From assembly GCA_045655125.1 (NCBI GenBank), contig JAZOOR010000026.1, positions 1-64,000 of the forward strand: a DNA stretch of 64,000 nucleotides. The letters run 5' to 3'. This DNA is from SIG578 sp045655125 (GTDB lineage: Bacteria > Bacillota > Clostridia > Oscillospirales > Ruminococcaceae). Positions 17,574-25,452 of the stretch are shown here, one piece after another. The notes under the pieces are model-generated. The model searched no databases. It saw nothing but the letters and a program-made list of their open reading frames with translations, and was not told the origin of the DNA. Made by a program: the position numbers and the translations under genes. How positions within the stretch are numbered: position 1 is the first letter of the stretch; every line of letters starts with the position of its first letter.

Positions 17574-18213
17574 TATCAGAATATTTTTCAGTAAACGCGA
17601 CCGCGCAAAGTACATTTCCCACCTCGATATGACAAGGCTGTTTCAGCGAGCAGTGCGCAGAGCGGGCATAACAATGTGGTATACCGAGGGCTTTCACCCC
17701 CATCTTTATATGACCTTTTCACTGCCTCTTTCATTAGGAATAGAGAGTGACTGTGAAAGTGTTGATATGCGCCTTGTTGATGAGATTTCCTTAGAGGGTG
17801 TCATGGAGCGACTTAATGCCGCCCTGCCGCAAGACATAACGGTTTGCGATGTCTGCGATGTGCAGATGAAAGCAAATGTTATTGCCTCATCAGAGTACAA
17901 TGTAAAGCTTTTTGGCTTGTCAGCTAGAAAGGCTGAAATGGAGGCGTTTTTGGCTCAGAATGAGATAATGATGACCAAAAAGGGCAAAGCAGGCGAAAAG
18001 CTTGTTAATGTAAAGCCTTGGATTTATGATTACTCGGCTAAAGAAAACGGAAAGGATTTAGAGCTAACCTTAAGATTAGCCTCAGGCAATACAAATACAT
18101 TAAATCCTCAGATGCTCTTAAATGTTTTTTCCGAGCAGTATAATACATCTGTTGACGGAGCATTTATACTACGAACTGCCGTTTTTGCAGAAAACGGTGA
18201 ATTATTCCGCTAA
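17566..18213 (+). CDS. TIGR03936 (DUF2344) radical-SAM-associated protein
   Basis: 215 residues from the GTG at 17566, eight bases inside the upstream gene, with GAGGGAGG upstream. A longer frame from 17470 is out of place because it overlaps the radical SAM gene by 100 bases. RDRAKYISHLDMTRLFQRAVRRAGI and GFHPHLYMTFSLPLSLGIESDCE are the DUF2344 signatures. It is the obligate neighbour, or C-terminal fusion, of the TIGR03960 protein and probably acts with it. Function unknown. Confidence 0.9.
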   Translation: MRNIRIFFSKRDRAKYISHLDMTRLFQRAVRRAGITMWYTEGFHPHLYMTFSLPLSLGIESDCESVDMRLVDEISLEGVMERLNAALPQDITVCDVCDVQMKANVIASSEYNVKLFGLSARKAEMEAFLAQNEIMMTKKGKAGEKLVNVKPWIYDYSAKENGKDLELTLRLASGNTNTLNPQMLLNVFSEQYNTSVDGAFILRTAVFAENGELFR

Positions 18214-18228
18214 AAGTGCGTTTTTGTG

Positions 18229-18257
18229 TTGATTTTATTTTATAAATATAGTAGAAT
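18229..18257 (+). promoter_or_regulatory. Promoter of the small lipoprotein gene
   Basis: TTGATT at 18229-18234, 17-base spacer, TAGAAT at 18252-18257. CGGAGG precedes the ATG at 18299. Confidence 0.55.
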
Positions 18258-18298
18258 ATAGTATTAGATTACTAGTACAAACTTCGGAGGCTTAAATA

Positions 18299-18796
18299 AT
18301 GAAAAAAATAATCTCTTTTGCGCTCTGTATAGTCTCGCTTATGGGAGTTTTATTGCTTTCATCTTGCGGCGCTGATAAAAATGGCAAGCTTATGTCCCTT
18401 AAAATCTATGATGCCGAGCTTGCCTGCCATGTTGATATGGACAAGGTTCTTGATGTGTTTTCAGAGCACGAGTATGAATATTTCGAAAGTATCAGCTGTG
18501 CCTACAACGGTATGGACAAGACCTATGACTTCGTAGATGATGGATTTTGTATCACCACATACCCCGTAGATAACAAGGATTTCATTCTTGAAATTATGAT
18601 AACCTCAGATAAAATCACCCAGAAGGATGGGAAGGTTTATGTTGGTATGTCCAAGGACGAGGTTATTTCTCTCTTTGGCTCAGAATATGTTGAGGAAGGT
18701 GACCTTATCACCTACACAGTTAAGGACGAGCAGACTATGTCTTTCCTTATCTCTGATAATAAAGTTGTCGAATATGGAATAAGTGCAGCGGAATAG
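18299..18796 (+). CDS. Small secreted lipoprotein of unknown function
   Basis: 165 residues. The signal sequence ends LLLSSC with the lipidated cysteine at about residue 23. The mature part is acidic. Its end (VYVGMSKDEVISLFGSEYVEEGDLITYTV) has the pattern G-M-S-x-x-E-V-x-x-x-F-G typical of small BamE/SmpA-like folds that bind partners at the envelope; this is a weak resemblance. No enzyme motif is visible. It precedes two transglutaminase-like lipoproteins and the dlt operon. A hairpin overlaps its stop. Confidence 0.6.
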   Translation: MKKIISFALCIVSLMGVLLLSSCGADKNGKLMSLKIYDAELACHVDMDKVLDVFSEHEYEYFESISCAYNGMDKTYDFVDDGFCITTYPVDNKDFILEIMITSDKITQKDGKVYVGMSKDEVISLFGSEYVEEGDLITYTVKDEQTMSFLISDNKVVEYGISAAE

Positions 18797-18814
18797 TATT
18801 CCGCGCATTTTTTT
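18788..18814 (+). terminator. Intrinsic terminator after the small lipoprotein gene
   Basis: GCGGAAT, 3-base loop, ATTCCGC (18788-18804), then GCA and seven T. The hairpin includes the stop codon of the gene. Confidence 0.7.
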
Positions 18815-18834
18815 GTAGATACAATGGGGGAATT

Positions 18835-19497
18835 ATGAAAAATATTTTTTTGATTTGTATTGCGATTGTTTTATCTCTTGCCTGCGTAGCCTGCAGCGAA
18901 AATGAAGTTGTCAGCAGTGTGCAGAATAAACCTGCGTCCTCAGAAATTACCGAAACAAGTTCTCTTAAAGCCGAGAGCGAGGCTACTTCCTCTGAAAACC
19001 TAAGGGAACTGGTTTCTCAAAAAGCCAAAGAGGCACTTTCTCAGGTTGTAACAAATAATATGACTGAAATTGAAAAAGCAAAAATAGCATACGACTGGCT
19101 GTTTTTCCATTTCAAATATCGCGGAATGGCAGTAGATGTTTCAGGCGGATACACCGATGAGCTTACACAGGAGCTTGCTGCGTATTATTTTAAATATCAT
19201 AAAGGCTCGTGCGAGCATTACGCAGCTGCACAAAAGGTTCTCTTAGAAGAGCTTGGCTTTAATGTCCGCTATGTTGAGGGCGAAAGATACGACTCCAAAA
19301 ACAATGTCTGGGGCGAACACGTCTGGGTTATGATGGAAATAGACGGAAACTGGTATCACGTTGACGGACTATTCGGCGGAAATCACACCGCAAGCCTTTC
19401 GAGTATGTTCTGCGTTCCTGATAGCGCACTCCAGAAAACACACCGTTGGGACAGGGAAAAATATCCCGCCTGCACCCAGCCTCAGCTTTTAAAATAG
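18835..19497 (+). CDS. Transglutaminase-like lipoprotein (copy 1)
   Basis: 220 residues. Lipoprotein signal ends LACVAC (C20). After a Ser/Thr/Glu-rich linker, residues about 70-215 form a transglutaminase-like (papain-fold) domain. The likely triad is Cys in KGSCEHYAAAQKVLL, His in GEHVWVMM and Asp in YHVDGLFGG. It is anchored outside the membrane and may act as a peptidase or cross-linker on wall peptides; the substrate is unknown. The C terminus (DSALQKTHRWDRE, CTQPQLLK) is nearly the same as in the next gene, so the two arose by tandem duplication. Confidence 0.82.
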   Translation: MKNIFLICIAIVLSLACVACSENEVVSSVQNKPASSEITETSSLKAESEATSSENLRELVSQKAKEALSQVVTNNMTEIEKAKIAYDWLFFHFKYRGMAVDVSGGYTDELTQELAAYYFKYHKGSCEHYAAAQKVLLEELGFNVRYVEGERYDSKNNVWGEHVWVMMEIDGNWYHVDGLFGGNHTASLSSMFCVPDSALQKTHRWDREKYPACTQPQLLK

Positions 19498-19528
19498 ATT
19501 TATTGCATTAGCAATAAAGGGAGACACA

Positions 19529-20350
19529 ATGAAAAAGATTTTATCCTCGGCAGTTTTGGTAGCACTTATGTTGCTTACTGTCGGATGTGAAAAAATAAAA
19601 ACACCTGCCAAAAGTGATATACAAAGCGCAAGTTCATCAGTAACCGCTTCGGAGCAGACAAGCTTAGAAATAACAGTTTCGAGTAGCAATTTCACTCAGA
19701 GTGAAAGGGAAGACAGCTCTGAAATATCATCAATGCCACAAAACATAGAGCAGTCCTCGCAAGCGGCACCATCATCATCATCTTCTTCAAACCCTGCCGC
19801 TTCGCCGCATTTTTCAAATCCTGCACCGCAAATTAAACCTACCTTGCAGGAACTTTCGCAAGGTAATAGTAAAAAAGCTCAAGAAATTATTTCAAATATT
19901 ACCCACGCGGGTATGACAGATATTGAAAAAGCAAAAGCGGTATACTTGTGGCTGTATCCTAATTTTAAATACCGCGGAGTGAGTGTGGACCTTTCAAATG
20001 GCTACACTGAGCAGCTTACACAGGAGCTTGCCGCATTTTATTTTAAATACCGCAAGGGCTCTTGTGAGCATTATGCCGCAGCGCAGAAGGTATTATTTAA
20101 AGAGCTTGGAATTGAGAGCTACTATGTCATAGGTGAGCGATATTCAGAAATATCAAAGAGATGGGGCTCACACACCTGGCTTATGGCAAATGTAAACGGA
20201 AATATGTACCATGTTGACGGGCTTTACGGCGGACTTTTTTATAACAAAAAGGAAATAACCTTTATGGTGCCTGACAGTGCATTAGAAAAATCACACCGTT
20301 GGGACAGAGATACATATGTGCCCTGCACACAGCCGCAGCTTTTAAAATAA
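19529..20350 (+). CDS. Transglutaminase-like lipoprotein (copy 2)
   Basis: 273 residues, a paralogue of the previous gene with a longer Ser/Gln/Pro-rich linker (about residues 25-115, including SSSSSSNPAAS). Lipoprotein signal ends LLTVGC. The domain keeps the triad: Cys in KGSCEHYAAAQKVLF, His in GSHTWLMA, Asp in YHVDGLYGG. The C terminus is DSALEKSHRWDRDTYVPCTQPQLLK-like. The long linker would let it reach across the wall. It ends 21 bases before dltA and may be co-transcribed with the dlt genes. Confidence 0.82.
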   Translation: MKKILSSAVLVALMLLTVGCEKIKTPAKSDIQSASSSVTASEQTSLEITVSSSNFTQSEREDSSEISSMPQNIEQSSQAAPSSSSSSNPAASPHFSNPAPQIKPTLQELSQGNSKKAQEIISNITHAGMTDIEKAKAVYLWLYPNFKYRGVSVDLSNGYTEQLTQELAAFYFKYRKGSCEHYAAAQKVLFKELGIESYYVIGERYSEISKRWGSHTWLMANVNGNMYHVDGLYGGLFYNKKEITFMVPDSALEKSHRWDRDTYVPCTQPQLLK

Positions 20351-20371
20351 CATCATTTAAGGAGATATACT

Positions 20372-21892
20372 ATGTTTGTTCTTGAAAGAATTGCACAGTA
20401 CGCTAAAGAAACAGACCGCAAGGCTGTTGTATATAACGATAAGGTTATGACCTATGCACAGCTTGAACACGCATCAAATGCTTTTGCCGATTTTCTCTTA
20501 AAAAACGGCAAGGATAAATCTCCTGTTGTTATATATGGACACAAGGAAGAAGAGTTTCTGCCTTGTATGTACGGTGCGCTTAAGGCAGGCAGAGCATATG
20601 TCCCCGTTGATATAACCTTTCCTGCTGACAGACTTGAAATGGTGCTCACCGATGTGGCTCCCGAATTTTTTGTAACACTGCGCGATACCGATGTTTCTGT
20701 AGGAGAGGGCACAGAACGCCTTTCTATAGAGCAAATAGATGATATTTTTGGCTCTTACACAGGTGGAGCGGTTGACAGCTCAAATTGGGTAAAGCCCGAG
20801 GACAACTGCTATATTCTCTTTACTTCAGGCTCAACAGGCAGACCTAAGGGTGTGCCCATAAACCGCGCCAATATCGAAAACCTTGCAAAATACTTAACTC
20901 CTTGGTGCGATATAGAGGCGGATACCGATATTATCACCAATCAGATTTCATTTTCGTTTGACGTTTCGGTGGTTTCGGTTTATGTCGGAGTTTCTCTTGG
21001 TAAAACACTTTATACCATTGATAAAAAGATGATGGAAACCCCCGCCGACCTTTATGACGGACTTGGAAATTCTAATCTTTCTTTTTGGGTTTCTACACCC
21101 TCGTTTGCAGAGCTTTGCGCTATGTCGGATAGCTTTAATGAAAAAATGCTCCCCAATTTAAAGCGCTTTCTTTTCTGCGGCGAAACACTTACCCACAAGC
21201 TCGTAGACCTACTTTTTGAGCGTTTCCCCAATGCCGATATTGTTAACACCTACGGACCTACTGAGGCAACAGTTCTTGTTACCGCCAGCGTTATAACAGA
21301 AGAGATGGCACGCGATGAAAGACCTATCCCTATCGGTGAGCCTCTGCCTGAAGTAGAGTTCAGAATTGTAAATGGCGAGGGAAAACAGCTTCCCGACGAT
21401 GAAGTTGGTGAGCTTCAGATAATTAGCCACAATGTAGGTCACGGATATTACGGTCGCCCTGATTTAACCGAAAAGGTCTTCTTTGAAACCGAGTCAAGAG
21501 GGGAGAAGAAACGCGGCTACCGAACCGGTGACGCCTGTTACAGCCATAACGGTCTTTATTATTTCTGCGGCAGAATGGATTTTCAGATAAAACTCAATGG
21601 CTTCAGGATTGAGCTTGAAGATATCGAAAATAATATGGTAAAGGTTGATAATGTAAGCCGTGCAGTTGTTATCCCCGTTATGAAAGAGGAAAAAGTTGAC
21701 TACCTTGCCGCCTTTGTTCTCTTAACCCACGCGTTAGACGGACCTAAGCTTCGCGAAATAACCCGAATTAAGAGTGAGCTTGGAAAGCTCGTCCCCTCGT
21801 ATATGATACCGCGTAAAATAGTTCTCTGCGATAGCCTCCCCACCAATACAAACGGTAAGGTGGATAGAAAACTGCTTGCATCACAGCTGTAA
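20372..21892 (+). CDS. dltA: D-alanine--D-alanyl carrier protein ligase
   Basis: 506 residues, the family's usual size. The adenylation core has ILFTSGSTGRPKGVP (A3) near residue 150, NTYGPTEATV (A5) near 292 and YRTGD (A7) near 385; the C-terminal lysine lies in NTNGKVDRK. It activates D-alanine as AMP ester and loads it on DltC, the first step of teichoic-acid D-alanylation. An AAGGAGA ribosome site precedes the ATG. It heads a dltABCD-X operon. Confidence 0.96.
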   Translation: MFVLERIAQYAKETDRKAVVYNDKVMTYAQLEHASNAFADFLLKNGKDKSPVVIYGHKEEEFLPCMYGALKAGRAYVPVDITFPADRLEMVLTDVAPEFFVTLRDTDVSVGEGTERLSIEQIDDIFGSYTGGAVDSSNWVKPEDNCYILFTSGSTGRPKGVPINRANIENLAKYLTPWCDIEADTDIITNQISFSFDVSVVSVYVGVSLGKTLYTIDKKMMETPADLYDGLGNSNLSFWVSTPSFAELCAMSDSFNEKMLPNLKRFLFCGETLTHKLVDLLFERFPNADIVNTYGPTEATVLVTASVITEEMARDERPIPIGEPLPEVEFRIVNGEGKQLPDDEVGELQIISHNVGHGYYGRPDLTEKVFFETESRGEKKRGYRTGDACYSHNGLYYFCGRMDFQIKLNGFRIELEDIENNMVKVDNVSRAVVIPVMKEEKVDYLAAFVLLTHALDGPKLREITRIKSELGKLVPSYMIPRKIVLCDSLPTNTNGKVDRKLLASQL

Positions 21893-21906
21893 AGTGAGGA
21901 TTGAAA

Positions 21907-23040
21907 ATGGTTCCTTTTGATTCGCTTATATTTTTCTATATTCTTGTTCTGGCGCTTATCCCTGCAGCAGTGCTCGGGCTTTGCGGCAAACCTATTAAAT
22001 ATTACGGAGCGGCTGTTACTCTTGTATTCTTGCTCCTTATATTTAACTCTCCCATAAAACTTTTGTTTGTCGCCGTATTTGCCCTGTGGCAGCTGTTGCT
22101 TGTAAAAATATTTCCTACTGTGCTTAAAAAGGTAAAAGCCCGTCCTGTTTTATGGGTGTTCGTACTGCTTTCGCTGCTTCCTATGATTTTCACAAAATTC
22201 AGGCTTGAAATAGGCGGAAGTTTATTTGGAATATTGGGACTTTCGTACCTTACATTCCGCTCACTTCAGGTGCTTATCGATACATATGACGGACTTATTG
22301 AAAATATCGGAGTATTTGAATTTCTGTATTTTTTGCTATTCTTCCCGAGCATAAGCTCAGGGCCTATAGATAGATCACGCAGATTTTCAAAGGAACTTGA
22401 AAAGCCTTATTCCAAAGAGGAATACCGTGAAATGCTCGAAAAAGGCATCTGGAAGCTCTTTAAGGGTGTGCTTTATAACTTTGTAATTTCAAATCTTATC
22501 TATTCCTACTGGCTTTCACCGCTCGGAAGCGGATTACTTTCAGATATTTCGTATATGTACGGATATACTCTGTTTCTGTTCTTTAATTTTGCAGGCTACA
22601 GCTCAATGGCAATCGGCACAGCCTATATTCTTGGTGTTAAAATGGAGGAAAATTTCAATATGCCGTTCGGCGCGGTTGATATGAAGGATTTCTGGGCGCG
22701 TTGGCATATTTCACTTTCAACATGGCTTAGAGACTATGTTTATTCCCGCTTTGCTCTCGCAGCATTAAAGGGAAAATGGTTTAAAAACCCGCTCACAGCT
22801 TCTTATATAGGTTATGTCATCACTATGATGACGATGGGAATTTGGCACGGACTTGAACTACACTATATCGTTTACGGAGCATATCACGGACTTTTAATGT
22901 GCTTAAATGACGTGCTTGATAATAAGGTTAAGGGATTTAAAAAGCTAAAGCGTAACCCCAAATGGCAGCCGCTTTTGTGCTTTGTGACAATTCACCTGTT
23001 TAGCTTTGGTCTTCTTATCTTTTCAGGAAGAATATTTTAG
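21907..23040 (+). CDS. dltB: D-alanyl-lipoteichoic acid biosynthesis protein DltB (MBOAT)
   Basis: 377 residues from the ATG at 21907; the open frame reaches back to a TTG at 21901, but GAGG spacing favours the ATG. About ten membrane segments. The MBOAT core includes FLLFFPSISSGPIDRSRRF and the catalytic histidine in MTMGIWHGLELHYIVYGAYHG. It forms the channel that passes D-alanyl groups from DltC across the membrane. Followed by dltC after 12 bases. Confidence 0.95.
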   Translation: MVPFDSLIFFYILVLALIPAAVLGLCGKPIKYYGAAVTLVFLLLIFNSPIKLLFVAVFALWQLLLVKIFPTVLKKVKARPVLWVFVLLSLLPMIFTKFRLEIGGSLFGILGLSYLTFRSLQVLIDTYDGLIENIGVFEFLYFLLFFPSISSGPIDRSRRFSKELEKPYSKEEYREMLEKGIWKLFKGVLYNFVISNLIYSYWLSPLGSGLLSDISYMYGYTLFLFFNFAGYSSMAIGTAYILGVKMEENFNMPFGAVDMKDFWARWHISLSTWLRDYVYSRFALAALKGKWFKNPLTASYIGYVITMMTMGIWHGLELHYIVYGAYHGLLMCLNDVLDNKVKGFKKLKRNPKWQPLLCFVTIHLFSFGLLIFSGRIF

Positions 23041-23052
23041 GAGGAAATAAAA

Positions 23053-23289
23053 ATGGAAGAAAAAATTCTTGCAATCCTTGCAGAAAAATGCGGTGTTGAA
23101 CCCGAGGATCTTTCAGAGGATATGGATATTGATATGTTTGAAGAGGGACTGCTAGACTCATTTGCAATGCTCGGTCTTATAGTTGAGTTTGAAGAGCAGC
23201 TTGGAATTAAGCTTGAAATAACCGAAATCGACAGAAAAGATATCAATACACCCAACAAGGTTATCGAACACCTTAAAAAGAGGGGATAG
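23053..23289 (+). CDS. dltC: D-alanyl carrier protein
   Basis: 78 residues, normal for DltC. The phosphopantetheine serine is S36 in GLLDSFAMLGLI. The protein is acidic with four helices expected. It carries D-alanine as a thioester between DltA and DltB. AGGAGG precedes the ATG, and the gene ends 3 bases before dltD. Confidence 0.96.
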   Translation: MEEKILAILAEKCGVEPEDLSEDMDIDMFEEGLLDSFAMLGLIVEFEEQLGIKLEITEIDRKDINTPNKVIEHLKKRG

Positions 23290-23292
23290 ATT

Positions 23293-24519
23293 GTGAAAAA
23301 GTTTTTGCTGCGGGCACTATGCCTGCTTGTGATAATAGCGCTGCTTTTCTCGGCTGTGCCGTTTGCTATCAAATCGGCTATGCCCGAGTATAATGATTTG
23401 GTCGGAAATATAAGTGATGACCAAAAAATTCAGGGCTTGTACCTTTTAAAAGAGTCTGCTAAGCGCACAGATAATGTTATTATCTATGGCTCGTCAGAAC
23501 TGCGAACTGATTATATCTCTACTCACCCTGCAAACTTCTTTAAGGGTAAAAGAAGAGATTTTCAGGTAAATCTTATCGGAAGAGGCTCTTGTCAGAGCAT
23601 TATTCACGCAATGAGTATTGCTGCATCGGGTGATAGCCTTAAAGATAAACCCGTCGTGCTTATAACATCGCCGCAGTCCTATGTCGAGGGCGGAATTACC
23701 CCAGATATGTTTTTTGCAAACTTCTCAAAACAGCAGTACATTTCTATTATGTATGACGATTCGGTGAGCGCTGATATAAAAAAGCGCTTGTCCTTGCGTG
23801 TTAAAGAGATGCTCGGCCGATATGACGAGGAGTTTGGCAAGCTTTCGGGATACGATGATATCCGTGTTTTAGCCGCTGCAGGAGCAGAGGGTGCAGCATT
23901 GGGCAGTATATCAAAAACAATAACAGCGCCCTTTTTCCTTTTTGAAAAATATATGCTTAATAATCGCGATATGATAAAGTCCTCGGAGATTATAAAAAAA
24001 TGTGAGCCTCAGGAGGAAAGCAATTCTTCACCTGCTATCATCTGGTCGCGTGAAGAAAAAAATGCCGTGCATGAAGCTGAAAAGGAAGCTACCAACAATG
24101 ATTTTGGTATGCGTGACAGCGACTATAAAAAGAATGTCGGAAACAGGCTTTCTGCATTTAAGGATCGCGATAAAGACCTATCATACGAAAATTCAGTTGA
24201 GTATGATGATCTGCAACTTCTCCTTGATATTTGCGTTGAAAAGGGAATAAAGCCGCTTTTCGTCAGCGTTCCGCTGCATGGTCAATGGTCTGATTACACA
24301 GGCTTTACAAAGGAACGCCGTCAGGCTTATTATGATAAGGTTGCGGGATATGTCGTTCCTTACTGTGCAATGAACGGCTTTGAATTTCTTGATTTAAGCG
24401 GTTATGAATATGAAAAATATTTTTTGTGTGATACAATGCACTTGGGATGGAAAGGATGGCTTCGGGTAAATGAAGAAATTGATACGTACTATCACCGATA
24501 TTTCTACCAGCCTTTTTAA
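23293..24519 (+). CDS. dltD: D-alanyl transfer protein DltD
   Basis: 408 residues, starting at GTG 23293 (GGGGA upstream). One N-terminal membrane anchor (LLRALCLLVIIALLFSAVPF). The outside domain has an SGNH-hydrolase-like fold: serine in YGSSELRTDY, and the Asp/His region in LCDTMHLGWKGW. It transfers D-alanine to teichoic acid on the outer face. Its last 50 bases overlap, in another frame, a small dltX-like gene. Confidence 0.94.
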   Translation: MKKFLLRALCLLVIIALLFSAVPFAIKSAMPEYNDLVGNISDDQKIQGLYLLKESAKRTDNVIIYGSSELRTDYISTHPANFFKGKRRDFQVNLIGRGSCQSIIHAMSIAASGDSLKDKPVVLITSPQSYVEGGITPDMFFANFSKQQYISIMYDDSVSADIKKRLSLRVKEMLGRYDEEFGKLSGYDDIRVLAAAGAEGAALGSISKTITAPFFLFEKYMLNNRDMIKSSEIIKKCEPQEESNSSPAIIWSREEKNAVHEAEKEATNNDFGMRDSDYKKNVGNRLSAFKDRDKDLSYENSVEYDDLQLLLDICVEKGIKPLFVSVPLHGQWSDYTGFTKERRQAYYDKVAGYVVPYCAMNGFEFLDLSGYEYEKYFLCDTMHLGWKGWLRVNEEIDTYYHRYFYQPF

Positions 24520-24628
24520 TAATAGTATTCTGAGAATAATGTTCTATCTGCTTGTTATTGTCGCTCTTGTTGCGATGTATCTGTTTACAGACGGTCAGAA
24601 GATAGAATTTGTTTATAATGACTTTTAA
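24470..24628 (+). CDS. dltX: DltX-like small membrane peptide, overlapping the 3' end of dltD
   Basis: 52 residues, too short for most gene callers. ATG at 24470 directly follows an in-frame stop, so the frame is bounded. It overlaps dltD by 50 bases in a different frame. There is one membrane helix (about residues 23-39, IMFYLLVIVALVAMYLF) and the C terminus reads EFVYNDF. DltX proteins are about 50 residues, with one helix and a conserved C-terminal F-[IV]-Y-N-[ED]-F that interacts with the Dlt machinery. Size, topology, tail and operon all agree. In Bacillus and Staphylococcus dltX usually precedes dltA; here it is last. The Shine-Dalgarno is weak (AAAGGA about 14 bases upstream), so translational coupling to dltD is likely. 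Confidence 0.85.
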   Translation: MKKLIRTITDISTSLFNNSILRIMFYLLVIVALVAMYLFTDGQKIEFVYNDF

Positions 24629-24663
24629 TTTAAGTTAAATTTTGAAAAGGAACTGAAAATAAG

Positions 24664-25305
24664 ATGTCAAAATCACAGGTGGTTTCTCTCCCCGTTATCC
24701 GCAGACTGCCGAGGTATTACCGTTTTGTTTGCGTGCTTATGGCGGAGGGGATAGAAAGAATTTCATCAAAAGAGCTTTCGCAAAGAATGGGACTTACTGC
24801 TTCTCAGATCAGACAGGATTTAAACTGCTTTGGTGGCTTCGGTCAGCAGGGGTATGGATATAATCTGTCTGTTCTTAAAGAGGAAATAGCGAAAATATTA
24901 AACCTCGATAAAAAAATTAAAATGGTGCTTGTCGGAGCAGGCAATATCGGTAAAGCCGTATGCACCAGAATTGATTTTGCTTCAAGAGGCTTTGAGCTTT
25001 CCGCAATTTTTGATAAAGACTCTAATGTAATAGGTAAAACAATAGGTGGCAAGGTTGTTTCAGATGCAGACACATTATCGGAGTTCTGCACTAAAAACGG
25101 GGTTGAGGCTGCCATTGTCTGTGTGCCCGATAAAAATGCAGAAAAAGTTGTTAAATCCCTACTTGATGTTGGTGTAAAAATCTTCTGGAATTTTACTCAG
25201 TATGATATTGCACTCAGTCACTCGGAAGAAAAAATTGCAGTTGAAAATGTTCATTTAAACGATAGCCTTATGACACTTCGTTATCTCGCAAAAGAAATTC
25301 AGTAA
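24664..25305 (+). CDS. rex: Redox-sensing transcriptional repressor Rex
   Basis: 213 residues. The N-terminal winged helix (about 1-80) has LSQRMGLTASQIRQDLNCFGGFGQQGYGY, the Rex DNA-binding signature. The Rossmann NADH domain starts at VGAGNIGKAV near residue 95. Rex senses the NADH/NAD+ ratio and represses fermentation genes. Start at ATG 24664, 35 bases after dltX, with AAGGAA upstream. No obvious Rex operator was seen nearby. Confidence 0.96.
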   Translation: MSKSQVVSLPVIRRLPRYYRFVCVLMAEGIERISSKELSQRMGLTASQIRQDLNCFGGFGQQGYGYNLSVLKEEIAKILNLDKKIKMVLVGAGNIGKAVCTRIDFASRGFELSAIFDKDSNVIGKTIGGKVVSDADTLSEFCTKNGVEAAIVCVPDKNAEKVVKSLLDVGVKIFWNFTQYDIALSHSEEKIAVENVHLNDSLMTLRYLAKEIQ

Positions 25306-25415
25306 TGATTATTTGGGCTGCTGATAACAATCGCTGCATCTTGTTTAATGGCTATCAGCTTGTAGTAAATCGCGTATGTTCATAATTGAGAAATTCAAAA
25401 AAGCATACAAATTCT

Positions 25416-25452
25416 AAAAAACCGCTGTGGATTTTCCATAGCGGTTTTTTTA
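25416..25452. terminator. Bidirectional terminator between rex and recG
   Basis: Stem AACCGCT(G)TGGA with its complement TCCA(T)AGCGGTT, T-rich loop, A run before and T run after. Confidence 0.85.

Noticed and set aside
24629..24663. Search for a Rex operator before rex
   Set aside because: No TTGTGA/TCACAA-type inverted repeat is present in the short interval.
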